The notes beneath the pieces are model-generated. The model saw only the letters and a program-made list of their open reading frames with translations. It was not told the origin of the DNA and ran no database searches. This document shows positions 7,043 through 15,466 of a stretch of DNA of 36,215 bases, piece after piece. The number at the start of each line of letters is the position of its first letter. Within the stretch, counting starts at the first letter, position 1. The translations under genes were made by a program, and so were the position numbers. The DNA is from Clostridiales bacterium. GTDB taxonomy: Bacteria > Bacillota > Clostridia > Oscillospirales > Butyricicoccaceae. Location of the stretch: NCBI GenBank assembly GCA_019421385.1, contig JAHZFK010000003.1, positions 67,573-103,787 on the forward strand, read 5' to 3'.

Positions 7043-7252
7043 TCATTCCTCGGTAAAAGTGAAAACCTCTTCAACGGTCAGACCGAACACCTTTGCAATA
7101 TCCATTGCCAACTTGAGCGATGGATTATACTGTCCGTTTTCCAATCTGCCGATCGTCTCACGACGCACACCGACCAGTTCCGCCAGCTGTACTTGATCCA
7201 TGCCGCGCGCGGCGCGCAGCTCCTTGATCCGTGTTTTCAGCATGGTGGTCAC
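7043..7252 (-). CDS. Small XRE/Cro-CI-type HTH regulator (YgzD-like)
   Basis: The protein has 69 residues if the GTG at 7252 is used (GTGA overlap with the stop of the upstream gene); an ATG at 7243 (MLKTRIKELRAARG) fits the family N-terminus equally well. The HTH covers most of the protein: RIKELRAARGMDQVQLAEL, then RRETIGRLENGQYNPSLKLA, ending in IAKVFGLTVEEVFTFTEE. This compact single-HTH family is usually encoded beside a small membrane protein, as here. It probably represses its own operon through the 13-bp inverted repeat at 7649-7689, which covers the promoter. Confidence 0.9.
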   Translation of the reverse strand: MTTMLKTRIKELRAARGMDQVQLAELVGVRRETIGRLENGQYNPSLKLAMDIAKVFGLTVEEVFTFTEE

Positions 7253-7632
7253 GACGCACGGCGTTCGTAATATAAAAATGCCAGATCCTGAAACACATTG
7301 AGCAGCGCCATAAGCAGAATGGCATACTCATAGGAGATGGTGAGCGGCATTTCCTTGCCGAAAAGGATATAGAGCACCAGCGCGCCGTTGAGCAGGTTAA
7401 ACAGCAGGGAATTGGCCTTATAACCGTTGGCATTGGCGCGCTCGTCCGGCTTTTCCACGCCAAGCCCAAATTCCAGCAGCAACAGACCAATTAGCAGCAC
7501 CACGCACAGCGCGATGCCGATGCCCTGCCACGGCTGGTCCTTGATCGGGCCGAAGTTTTTGGCAAACACCCACAGGACGACGAGCACGCCCCACGCGGCA
7601 GCGTGGAGTTTTTTTGCGCGGGTCAGTGTCAT
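7249..7632 (-). CDS. Four-segment small membrane protein paired with the XRE regulator
   Basis: The protein has 127 residues, with hydrophobic segments at about 10-24, 36-54, 73-91 and 98-118, and a central charged loop EKPDERANANGY. I do not recognise a named function; comparable proteins are regularly found upstream of YgzD-like XRE regulators in Firmicutes. The ATG at 7632 follows GGGAGGGA. Its stop overlaps the GTG of the regulator gene, so the two are co-translated. Confidence 0.75.
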   Translation of the reverse strand: MTLTRAKKLHAAAWGVLVVLWVFAKNFGPIKDQPWQGIGIALCVVLLIGLLLLEFGLGVEKPDERANANGYKANSLLFNLLNGALVLYILFGKEMPLTISYEYAILLMALLNVFQDLAFLYYERRAS

Positions 7633-7648
7633 AGTCTATCCCTCCCAC

Positions 7649-7689
7649 ATGTGATATATTTGTATCTCTGTGTGATAAATATATCACAT
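7649..7689 (-). promoter_or_regulatory. Operator: 13-bp inverted repeat over the promoter of the XRE operon
   Basis: ATGTGATATATTT (7649-7661) and its exact reverse complement (7677-7689) are separated by 15 bases. The right arm contains the -10 box of the promoter. This is the expected layout for autorepression by the XRE protein encoded in the operon. Confidence 0.75.
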
Positions 7690-7706
7690 CATATGGATAC
7701 CGTCAA
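7678..7706 (-). promoter_or_regulatory. Promoter of the membrane protein/XRE operon
   Basis: Minus strand: TTGACG (7706-7701), a 17-base spacer, TATATT (7683-7678). The -10 lies inside the operator arm. Confidence 0.8.
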
Positions 7707-7711
7707 GTTTT

Positions 7712-7733
7712 TTCTCCACAGTATTGTGGATAA
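7712..7733. promoter_or_regulatory. Inverted pair of DnaA-box-like sites
   Basis: TTCTCCACA (7712-7720, one mismatch to TTATCCACA) and a perfect box on the other strand, TGTGGATAA (7725-7733), are separated by 4 bases. It lies between the XRE promoter and the gyrA terminator. Confidence 0.5.
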
Positions 7734-7764
7734 TTCTTTGCATGAGATAGGGGAGGGGGAAGAA

Positions 7765-7797
7765 AAAGGACGCACTTTCGTGCGTCCTTTATTTTTT
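7765..7797 (-). terminator. Terminator of the gyrA end of the replication operon
   Basis: An 11-bp perfect stem AAAGGACGCAC/GTGCGTCCTTT with loop TTTC (7776-7779). On the minus strand it follows the gyrA stop and ends in a T-run (TTTTTCT); it is T-rich on both sides. Confidence 0.85.
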
Positions 7798-10360
7798 ACT
7801 CTTCCGTTGACTCAGTAGATTCGGTCGATTCACTGTCCTCAGTGGCTTCGCCCTCTTCCTGCTTGTCCGTGCGCGCAATTGAAATGACCTTTACGTCCTC
7901 ACTTGTGCGCATGACGATAACGCCCTGCGATCCTCTGCCGCATTCGCGGATCTCCTCGCAGCCCGTGCGGATGATAACGCCGTCATCTGTGATGATCATT
8001 ACGTCGTTTTCGCTGTCCACGACTGCAATGCCGGCAACCAGACCGGTCTTAGCGGTCAGGTTATGCAGCATCATGCCGCCACCGCCACGATGATGGATGG
8101 TGAACTCCTCAACAGGCGTGCGCTTGCCGTAGCCGTTCTCAGTGATAGAGAGCACATAAGCGCCCTTGCGCGCCCGCGCTGCGCCGACAACATAATCGCC
8201 TTCGCTCAGGCGGATGCCGCGTACACCGGTCGCTGTACGGCCCATTGCACGCACTTCATTCTCATCGAAGCAAATCGCACGGCCCTCATGCGTTGCAATC
8301 AGGATATTCTGCTCGCCGTCGGTCAGGCGCACATCGACGAGCGCGTCATCCTCATTGAGGTTGAGCGCCCGCAGACCTGCGCGGCGGATATTCTGCAAGT
8401 CAGACAGCACTACGCGCTTGGCAACGCCCTGCCGAGTGACAAAGAACAGGAACTTGTCGTCTGCAAACTCCTTGATGGCGAACATCGCGGTGATCTTCTC
8501 ATCGCTTTCCAGCTCCAAGAGGTTAACGATGTTCATGCCCTTTGCCGAGCGGCCGGTTTCGGGAATCTGGTAACCCTTGAGCTTATACACCTTACCGCGG
8601 TCGGAGAAAAACAGAATGGTGTCATGCGTCGAGGCCGTGAAAATGTCCTTTGCAAAGTCCTCTTCGCGCGTGCTCATCGCGGACACGCCGCGGCCGCCGC
8701 GCCGCTGCGCACGGTAAACCGAAGTCGGCTGACGCTTGATATAGCCAAAATGGGTCAGCGTGTAAGCACAGGTCTGCTCCTCGATCAAATCCTCGATGTC
8801 GATCTCGTCTGCGACATTCGCGATCTCGGTGTGGCGCTCATCGCCGTACTTCTGCTTGATCTCCTGCAATTCTGTCTTGACAACTTCAAGAATATTCGCA
8901 TCGCAGGACAAAATCTCCTCAAAGCCCGCAATTTTGCCTTCGAGTTCCTTATATTCGTCGTTGATTTTCTCCTGCTCCAGACCAGACAGACGGCCCAGAC
9001 GCATATCCACGATTGCCTGTGCCTGCGGCTCGTCGAGGTGGAACTCGAAATGCTCCGAGCCGTCCACAATACCGAGCAGCGCGATCTGGTCGATCCAGAA
9101 CGGCTCTGCCATCAGGTTGACCTTGGCTTCCGCTTCGTTTTTGGACGCGCGGATAATGGCAATGATGCGGTCAATATTATCGGTGGCCACCTTGAGACCT
9201 TCCAGAATGTGCGCGCGATCTTGCGCTTTTTTCAGGTCAAAGCGCGTGCGGCGCTCAACCACGTCCTTTTGGAACGCGACATACTGGTCTATGATCTGCC
9301 GCAGAGTGAGCACGCGCGGCTGCAGTTTGCCCGATGCACCCGGCACAAGCGCAATATGGATCATCGAAATGGTATCCTCCAGCTGCGTATAGGTAAACAG
9401 CTGGTTCAAAATGACCTGCGCGTTGGCATCGCGCCGGATATCGACCACGATCTGCATACCCTCGCGCGAGGAATGGTCCTGAATATTCGTGATACCATCA
9501 ACGCGCTTGTCCTTGACGAGGTTCGCCATAGACTCAACCAGACGCGCCTTGTTGACCATGTAGGGAATTTCAGTAATCAGGATCTGGCTCTTGCCGTTCG
9601 GCAGATCAACGATCTCGGTCTTGGCACGCACCTTGATCTTGCCGCGGCCGGTCGCATACGCCGCACGGATGCCGCTGCGGCCCATGATGACACCACCGGT
9701 CGGGAAGTCCGGTCCCTTGATGAACTGGCAGATCTCGTCCATCTCGGCTTCCGGATGGTCGATCACATAGCAGATGCCGTCCACGACCTCGGTCAGGTTG
9801 TGCGGCGGGATGTTGGTTGCCATACCGACCGCGATACCCGACGAGCCGTTGACCAGCAGGTTCGGGAAACGGGACGGCAGCACGACCGGCTCCTGCCGTT
9901 CTTCATCGAAGTTCGGCTCGAAGTCGACTGTGTTTTTCTTGATATCGGCCAGCATATAGTTGGCCAGCTTGGCCATACGAGCCTCGGTATAACGGTAAGC
10001 TGCCGGGGGATCGCCGTCGACCGAACCGAAGTTGCCGTGGCCGTCGATCAGCGGATAGTGCAGCGAAAAGGGCTGCGCCAAACGCACCAAAGCATCATAA
10101 ACCGACGCGTCGCCGTGCGGATGATAGCGGCCGAGCACATTACCGACGGTCGTTGCGGACTTACGGTAAGGCTTATCCGAGGTCAGGCCGTCCTCGTACA
10201 TCGCGTACAGGATACGGCGGTGTACAGGCTTTAAGCCGTCGCGCACATCGGGCAGCGCGCGGCCGACAATGACGCTCATCGCATAGTCGATGTAGCTCTT
10301 TTTCATCTCTTTTTCGAGATCGACCTGCAATATTTTTTGCTGTTCGTATTCTTGACTCAT
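7796..10360 (-). CDS. gyrA: DNA gyrase subunit A
   Basis: The protein has 854 residues. Winged-helix and tower domains form the N-terminal part, with catalytic Tyr124 in AAYRYTEARM. A six-bladed C-terminal wrapping domain follows, with the gyrase-specific GyrA box QRRGGRG, which rules out topoisomerase IV ParC. The tail is a Glu/Ser/Thr repeat (STESTESTEE). With GyrB it introduces negative supercoils. The quinolone-pocket positions equivalent to E. coli Ser83 and Asp87 are Ala85 and Asp89 (HPHGDASVYD). It is the last gene of the leftward replication operon, 47 bases after gyrB. Confidence 0.98.
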   Translation of the reverse strand: MSQEYEQQKILQVDLEKEMKKSYIDYAMSVIVGRALPDVRDGLKPVHRRILYAMYEDGLTSDKPYRKSATTVGNVLGRYHPHGDASVYDALVRLAQPFSLHYPLIDGHGNFGSVDGDPPAAYRYTEARMAKLANYMLADIKKNTVDFEPNFDEERQEPVVLPSRFPNLLVNGSSGIAVGMATNIPPHNLTEVVDGICYVIDHPEAEMDEICQFIKGPDFPTGGVIMGRSGIRAAYATGRGKIKVRAKTEIVDLPNGKSQILITEIPYMVNKARLVESMANLVKDKRVDGITNIQDHSSREGMQIVVDIRRDANAQVILNQLFTYTQLEDTISMIHIALVPGASGKLQPRVLTLRQIIDQYVAFQKDVVERRTRFDLKKAQDRAHILEGLKVATDNIDRIIAIIRASKNEAEAKVNLMAEPFWIDQIALLGIVDGSEHFEFHLDEPQAQAIVDMRLGRLSGLEQEKINDEYKELEGKIAGFEEILSCDANILEVVKTELQEIKQKYGDERHTEIANVADEIDIEDLIEEQTCAYTLTHFGYIKRQPTSVYRAQRRGGRGVSAMSTREEDFAKDIFTASTHDTILFFSDRGKVYKLKGYQIPETGRSAKGMNIVNLLELESDEKITAMFAIKEFADDKFLFFVTRQGVAKRVVLSDLQNIRRAGLRALNLNEDDALVDVRLTDGEQNILIATHEGRAICFDENEVRAMGRTATGVRGIRLSEGDYVVGAARARKGAYVLSITENGYGKRTPVEEFTIHHRGGGGMMLHNLTAKTGLVAGIAVVDSENDVMIITDDGVIIRTGCEEIRECGRGSQGVIVMRTSEDVKVISIARTDKQEEGEATEDSESTESTESTEE

Positions 10361-10407
10361 TCTTTGCCTCCGGAATTGTTGGCGTTATTATGCATACCGT
10401 CCGCGCA

Positions 10408-12348
10408 TCAAACGTCCAGATTCATAACATACTTGGCATTTTTCTCAATGAATTCGCGCCGCGGCTCGACCTTTTCGCCCATCAGAAGCGCAAAGGTCTC
10501 GTCGGCCGCCGCCGCGTCCTCCATCGTCACCTGTAACAGCGTGCGGTTTGCCGGGTCCATGGTGGTCTCCCACAGCTGCTGCGGGTCCATCTCGCCCAAG
10601 CCTTTGTACCGCTGTACGCGCACGCCCTCGCCCATCTCGGCGATGCATTCGCGCTGCTGCTCGTCGGTGTAGGTATAGCGCACATCCTTGCCCTTCTCAT
10701 TCTTGAAGAGCGGCGGCTGCGCGATATAAACATGTCCATGCTCAATGAGCGGACGCATGAAGCGGAAGAAGAATGTCAGCAGCAGGGTACGGATATGGCT
10801 GCCATCGACGTCGGCATCGGCCATCAGAATGATTTTGCCGTAACGCAGCTTGGACAAATCAAAATCGTCGCCAAAGCCCGCGCCGAACGCGGTGATCATG
10901 GGAGTCAGCTTATCGTTGCCATATACACGGTCAAGGCGCGCCTTTTCGACGTTGAGCATCTTGCCCCAGAGCGGCAGGATGGCCTGATGCCGCCGGTCGC
11001 GGCCTTCCTTGGCCGAACCGCCTGCGGAATCACCCTCGACGATGTAGATTTCGGTATAGGTCGGGTCTTTTTCAATGCAGTCAGCCAGCTTGCCGGGCAG
11101 AGAAGCCGAATCAAGCGCGGACTTGCGCCGTGTCATTTCGCGCGCCTTTTTCGCCGCTTCGCGGGCGCGGGCAGCGGTCTGTGCCTTGTCGATGATCGTG
11201 CGGGCGACCTGCGGATTTTCCTCAAAGAAGGTCATCAGCTTTTCGGACACCATCGCGTCCACCAGCGTACGCATTTCGCTGTTGCCCAGCTTGGTCTTGG
11301 TCTGTCCTTCGAACTGCGCTTCCTGCAACTTGACCGAAATGATCGCGGTCAGACCTTCGCGCGCGTCCTCGCCCTTGAAGGACTCGTCGTCTTTCAGCAG
11401 CTTATATTTGCGGCCGTATTCGTTCAGCACGCGGGTGAGCGCGGCCTTAAAGCCGGTCTCATGCGTACCGCCCTCGGTCGTGTTGATGTTGTTGGCAAAG
11501 GACAGCAACAGCTCACTGTAGCTGTCGGTATACTGCATGGCAACTTCGGCCATCGAGGTATCGCGGCTGCCCTCCATGTAGATGACCTGCTCATGCAGCG
11601 GGTTCTTGGTGCGGTTGAGGTGCTGCACAAACTGGCGGATACCGCCCTCGTAGTGCATGACCTCTTCGACCGGCTCATCGTCGCGCTCGTCGCGCAACGT
11701 GATTTTGAGACCTGCATTCAGGAATGCCTGCTCGCGCAGACGCTTTTCCAGCACGTCGAACTCAAAGATAGTCGTCTCAAAGATCTCCGGGTCGGCGTGG
11801 AAGCGGATGGTCGTGCCGGTTTCGCTCTCGCAGGGCGTGTCGCGCATTTTGATCTGCGTCACGCCGCGCTCAAAGCGCATATAGTGCTTGGTGTGTCCGT
11901 CGCGCACCTCAGCTTCCAGCCAGTCAGACAAGGCGTTTACAACCGACGAACCAACGCCGTGCAGACCGCCGGACACCTTATAGCCCGAGCCGTCGAACTT
12001 ACCGCCTGCGTGCAGCACGGTCAAAACGACCTCAAGCGTCGGAATGCCCATCTGCGGATGGATGCCGCAGGGGATGCCGCGGCCGTTATCCGCCACGCGG
12101 ATGATATCGCCCTTTTCGATCGTCACCTCAATATGGGTGCAGTAGCCCGCCAGCGCTTCGTCGATCGAGTTATCGACGATCTCATACACCAGATGGTGCA
12201 GGCCGCGCGCCGAGGTCGAGCCGATATACATACCCGGACGCTTGCGCACAGCCTCCAGGCCTTCGAGCACCTGAATCTGGCTTTCGTCATAGGTGTCGGT
12301 GACCTTCAGGTCGAGCACTTCGTCCTTGATTTCCATTTCTTCACTCAT
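10408..12348 (-). CDS. gyrB: DNA gyrase subunit B
   Basis: The protein has 646 residues. The order is the GHKL ATPase (EIVDNSIDEALAGYC, then ADNGRGIP), the transducer, the TOPRIM domain (EGDSAGGSAKEGRDRR, then MADADVDGSHIRTLLLTFF) and the C-terminal segment ending MNLDV. It hydrolyses ATP and supplies the metal-binding half of the cleavage centre. The basic residue usual in PL(K/R)GK, part of the quinolone pocket, is Trp here (LPLWGKMLNVEKAR). GAAAGGAAAT precedes the ATG. Gene order recF-remB-gyrB-gyrA is standard for Firmicutes. Confidence 0.98.
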   Translation of the reverse strand: MSEEMEIKDEVLDLKVTDTYDESQIQVLEGLEAVRKRPGMYIGSTSARGLHHLVYEIVDNSIDEALAGYCTHIEVTIEKGDIIRVADNGRGIPCGIHPQMGIPTLEVVLTVLHAGGKFDGSGYKVSGGLHGVGSSVVNALSDWLEAEVRDGHTKHYMRFERGVTQIKMRDTPCESETGTTIRFHADPEIFETTIFEFDVLEKRLREQAFLNAGLKITLRDERDDEPVEEVMHYEGGIRQFVQHLNRTKNPLHEQVIYMEGSRDTSMAEVAMQYTDSYSELLLSFANNINTTEGGTHETGFKAALTRVLNEYGRKYKLLKDDESFKGEDAREGLTAIISVKLQEAQFEGQTKTKLGNSEMRTLVDAMVSEKLMTFFEENPQVARTIIDKAQTAARAREAAKKAREMTRRKSALDSASLPGKLADCIEKDPTYTEIYIVEGDSAGGSAKEGRDRRHQAILPLWGKMLNVEKARLDRVYGNDKLTPMITAFGAGFGDDFDLSKLRYGKIILMADADVDGSHIRTLLLTFFFRFMRPLIEHGHVYIAQPPLFKNEKGKDVRYTYTDEQQRECIAEMGEGVRVQRYKGLGEMDPQQLWETTMDPANRTLLQVTMEDAAAADETFALLMGEKVEPRREFIEKNAKYVMNLDV

Positions 12349-12394
12349 ATGATTTAATTTCCTTTCCAGAAATTGCGGTTAACGATACAGAGGG

Positions 12395-12655
12395 TCATAT
12401 CGCATATCCTTTTTCCGCGCGGCGCTGCAATGCCTGTGATGACAGGCTGGTCAAATACAGCGTTTCGCCCAGCGCATTTTCGCATAAAACGCCGGCGCGC
12501 GGCAAATCCTCATACAGCTCGATGATGCGTCCTTCGTCCTGTAATCGCTCGATCAGGCGGGCGGTACGCTTGGAGGCGGTGGCAGTGTCCATATCGAACA
12601 CGGCGACCACGCTTTGCAGCGGCACAATATAATCTTGTCCCAGATGCAGATACAT
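12395..12655 (-). CDS. remB: RemB/YaaB-like extracellular matrix regulator (DUF370 family)
   Basis: The protein has 86 residues, beginning MYLHLGQDYIVPLQSVVAVFDMD, the typical opening of the DUF370/RemB family. In Bacillus subtilis RemB lies between recF and gyrB, exactly as here, and acts with RemA in biofilm-matrix gene control. CAGGAGG upstream sets the ATG. The C-terminal half (ENALGETLYLTSLSSQALQRRAEKG) is typical of Clostridia members. The regulatory role in this organism is inferred from family and position. Confidence 0.88.
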   Translation of the reverse strand: MYLHLGQDYIVPLQSVVAVFDMDTATASKRTARLIERLQDEGRIIELYEDLPRAGVLCENALGETLYLTSLSSQALQRRAEKGYAI

Positions 12656-12830
12656 GGAATATCCTCCTGTTTTCGCATAAAATGGACAAAATAACAGACC
12701 GCAAAACGACCGCGCGCGGGTTTTTTCAGCCGCCGCGCGGAGGCTCGTCCGCCGGTCTATCCCTCGGGCTGTATTCTATTCTGATTATACCACTTTTTTC
12801 AGGTTTTGTGTACCAAACAGACCGAAAAAC

Positions 12831-13931
12831 TCAAATGATTTTACCGTTTTTTATCTCAAATACTGCGCCTGCACGCAGCTTATCCGAAATGCCGTCCTCG
12901 CAGCAGGTAATCATGACCTGACCGGCCGAAATACGGTTTAACACAAAGTCCTGCCGCCGGCGATCCAGTTCGGAAAGCACGTCGTCCAGCAGCAAAACCG
13001 GATACTCGCCGTCCTCTCCGAAAAACAGCTCACGCTCGGCAAGTTTGAGCGATAACGTACAGGTGCGCACCTGTCCTTGCGAGCCGTAGGATGCTGCGCT
13101 GCGCCCATCGAGCAGCAACACCAAATCGTCCTTATGTGGACCGGAAAGACAGCTTCGCGCCGCGATTTCCGCCTGTTTATGGCGCAAAACGTGGTCGATC
13201 AGTTCCTGCTCGATCTGCTTTGCGGATGCAAAGGGATCGGTCACGGAGGAGACGGTCTGGTACTCACCCGAAAGAACCTCCTGCGGTGCAATATCGGCAT
13301 AGACAGTCGCCGCCGCTTCGAGCAGCTTTTTGCAATAATAGGCACGATAACGTATGATTTGCGCACCGATATGCGCCATACGCAGCGAAAAATCCTCCCA
13401 CATCGAGAGCAGCGATGGCTTTTCCTCACTGTCGCGCAGGATGCGGGTTTTGTGTTCATGCAAGCGGTTATATTCCTCCAGATAGCGCGCATAGTATGGC
13501 CTCAGCTGGCACAGCGCGGTATCCAGAAAGCGCCGTCTTGCGCCCGCGCCCTGCCGCACCAGCATGAGATCCTCAGGGCAAAACAACACGGTTTTCAAAA
13601 GCCCTTGCGCATCGGCCTGCCGCTTCTGCCGCACGCCATTTTTGTAGATTTCCATGGATTTTGTGCGCGAAAGACGCAGTTCCAGTGCAAAATCGCGCCC
13701 CTGTGCCTGAAAATCTGCTATAATCCGCGCGTGATCTTCTCCAAAACGCAAGCCTTCTTTTTTCTGTGCCGTGCGGAATAAACGCATGGTGGAGCAGGCG
13801 GCGGCTGCTTCGAGCAGATTGGTCTTTCCCTGTCCATTTTCGCCGCAGATCAGGTTGACCGCCGGGTCGAATACAAACCGCGCATTCTCATAATTTCGGA
13901 ACTGTTCCAGCTCCAAAGAACGGATATTCAT
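12831..13931 (-). CDS. recF: DNA replication/repair ATPase RecF
   Basis: The protein has 366 residues. It is an SMC-like ABC ATPase: Walker A GENGQGKTNLLEA near residue 30, the signature CLSGPHKDDLVLLLDG, and Walker B PVLLLDDVLSELDRRR. It begins with the conserved MNIRSLELEQFRNYENA. RecF loads RecA at gapped DNA together with RecO and RecR. The start codon overlaps the yaaA stop (ATGA, 13928-13931), so translation is coupled. The 175-base gap to remB contains only a GC-rich imperfect repeat and no clear terminator. Confidence 0.97.
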   Translation of the reverse strand: MNIRSLELEQFRNYENARFVFDPAVNLICGENGQGKTNLLEAAAACSTMRLFRTAQKKEGLRFGEDHARIIADFQAQGRDFALELRLSRTKSMEIYKNGVRQKRQADAQGLLKTVLFCPEDLMLVRQGAGARRRFLDTALCQLRPYYARYLEEYNRLHEHKTRILRDSEEKPSLLSMWEDFSLRMAHIGAQIIRYRAYYCKKLLEAAATVYADIAPQEVLSGEYQTVSSVTDPFASAKQIEQELIDHVLRHKQAEIAARSCLSGPHKDDLVLLLDGRSAASYGSQGQVRTCTLSLKLAERELFFGEDGEYPVLLLDDVLSELDRRRQDFVLNRISAGQVMITCCEDGISDKLRAGAVFEIKNGKII

Positions 13932-14134
13932 ACGATTTTGACGGTTTCACTGTCGAGTGTCACGGTGTCGCCCGGGCGCAGCTTTTTTCCGCGCATGGTG
14001 CAGGGCTCGCCGTTTACCAGCACTTCCCCTTCGGCAATGCGGATTTTGGCTTCGCCGCCGGACATCACTAAATTAGCAAATTTTAGAAGTGCATCCAGTT
14101 TTATGAATTCTGTTTCAATTTTGATCTCATTCAT
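13928..14134 (-). CDS. yaaA: S4-domain RNA-binding protein YaaA
   Basis: The protein has 68 residues and is essentially one S4-like RNA-binding domain (FIKLDALLKFANLVMSGGEAK, then VLVNGEPCTMRGKKLRPGD). The family sits between dnaN and recF in most Firmicutes and is linked by position and homology to ribosome assembly. It overlaps dnaN by 8 bases (14127-14134) and recF by 4, an unbroken translationally coupled trio. Confidence 0.93.
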   Translation of the reverse strand: MNEIKIETEFIKLDALLKFANLVMSGGEAKIRIAEGEVLVNGEPCTMRGKKLRPGDTVTLDSETVKIV

Positions 14135-15236
14135 TGGCCTTCAACCTCACCGGCAGCACCAAATAGGTGTACTTATCGCCTTCCAGCGGCGAAATAACGA
14201 TCGGATTGAGTGCACCCTTGAGCTGCACTTTGACCGTATCGTCGCCAGCTGCACGCAGCGCGTCCAAAATATAGCGGTTATTGAAACCAATCTCCAAATC
14301 GTCGATCGTACCTTCAAATGCACATTCATCATAGCTCTTGCCAACAGCCGTGATGCACGACATTTGCACATAAGAGCCGTCAAAATGGAAACGAACCGGA
14401 TTTTTCAGCTTTTCCGATACGATCAGAGACACACGTTCGATGCAGGTGATCAGCTCATGCCGATCTGCTTTAACAACATATTCAAATTCTGAGGGAATCG
14501 CCGCGCGGTAGTTGAGGAATTCGCCGTCGATCAGGCGGGTAATGAGCGTTGTGCTGCCGATACGGAACAAAATATTCTTTCGATCGGGAAAAATCTCTAC
14601 ATCGCCGTCTTCTTCGGTTAAAATACGTTCGATTTCGCGCAGGGATGGGCCGGGCACGACAAATTTCATATCTCCGGAAATGCCTTCCACGGTTTCGCGG
14701 CGCACAGACAGGCGATAGCCGTCGACGGCGACCACGTTCAGACGGTTTGCTTCCAGTTCAAACAGGCAGCCGGTGTGTATGGGTTTGGATTCGTTGTCAG
14801 ATACCGAAAAAATCGTCTGTGCGATCATGCTTTTGAGCATAGACTGCGGCAGAGAAAAGCCAGTATCGGCGGAAACCTCGGCCAAAGCCGGGTATTCGTC
14901 CGCTTCGGTAGCCACCAAGTTAAATACAGCGCGGCCGCATTTGATGGTGGTCAGCAGTTTGTCGTCGGTTTCCAGATAGACAACATCCTGCGGCAGCTTG
15001 CGGACAATGTCATAAAATAGCTTTGCGTTGAGCACGATGCTGCCGGGTTCGACAATGTCGGCTTCGGCTGTGGTGCGGATGCCCATGGAAAGATCGTAGC
15101 CGGTCATGGTTAGAGAATCTGTTTCGGCAGTAATGAGCAGGCCTTCAAGCAGTGGCATAGAGCTTTTGCCGGTAACGGCACGGGAGGCAGTACCGATCAG
15201 GCTGAGCAGTGTTTCTTTTTCACAGGAGAATTTCAT
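14127..15236 (-). CDS. dnaN: DNA polymerase III beta sliding clamp
   Basis: From the ATG at 15236 (MKFSCEKETLLSLIGTASRA), behind AAAGAGGAAC, the protein has 369 residues, the family length. The open frame extends 62 codons further up, but these run through the origin DNA between dnaA and dnaN and have no ribosome binding site. Three repeated clamp domains fit the length, and the C-terminus carries YLVLPVRL, the usual clamp ending. The dimer encircles DNA and tethers polymerase. It is co-directional with dnaA. Confidence 0.98.
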   Translation of the reverse strand: MKFSCEKETLLSLIGTASRAVTGKSSMPLLEGLLITAETDSLTMTGYDLSMGIRTTAEADIVEPGSIVLNAKLFYDIVRKLPQDVVYLETDDKLLTTIKCGRAVFNLVATEADEYPALAEVSADTGFSLPQSMLKSMIAQTIFSVSDNESKPIHTGCLFELEANRLNVVAVDGYRLSVRRETVEGISGDMKFVVPGPSLREIERILTEEDGDVEIFPDRKNILFRIGSTTLITRLIDGEFLNYRAAIPSEFEYVVKADRHELITCIERVSLIVSEKLKNPVRFHFDGSYVQMSCITAVGKSYDECAFEGTIDDLEIGFNNRYILDALRAAGDDTVKVQLKGALNPIVISPLEGDKYTYLVLPVRLKANE

Positions 15237-15466
15237 CGGTCGTTCCTCTTTCTTTGGAAATCGTAAGAAAAAACAGGATAGGATTTTATCGTAGTAGTAG
15301 GGGCTGGGGAAATTGGGGAAAAACGGTGAAAAGCTAGACGTGGTGCGGGAAATGTCGTACACAGGAGGATGTGGATGAATTTTATGCGCTCCACAGCTTC
15401 CACAGTTTGTTTTTTTATCCACAGGACAACTCTTGTGGAATCCACAGGGATATGTGGACAGATTTT
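15237..15466. other. Probable oriC, dnaA-dnaN intergenic part
   Basis: The region holds a perfect DnaA box TTATCCACA (15415-15423), a one-mismatch box on the minus strand (TGTGGATGA, 15370-15378) and several CCACA/TGTGG half sites up to 15461. Read from dnaA towards dnaN, a G/C block is followed directly by CTACTACTA (complement of TAGTAGTAG at 15292-15300), the spacing and polarity of a DnaA-trio, and then the A+T-rich run AAAATCCTATCC. This combination marks the unwinding site next to dnaA in Firmicutes. Assignment is by motif only. Confidence 0.75.

Noticed and set aside
8063..10234. A 723-codon open frame on the + strand opposite gyrA
   Set aside because: It is the antisense of the highly biased gyrA codons. 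The translation is His/Arg/Asp-rich without any domain and it has no ribosome binding site.
10732..12357. A 541-codon open frame opposite gyrB
   Set aside because: Antisense shadow of gyrB; no family resemblance and no start signal.
14127..15422. Longer dnaN starting at 15422
   Set aside because: The extra 62 codons translate origin DNA including DnaA boxes and lack a ribosome binding site; the family start is at 15236.
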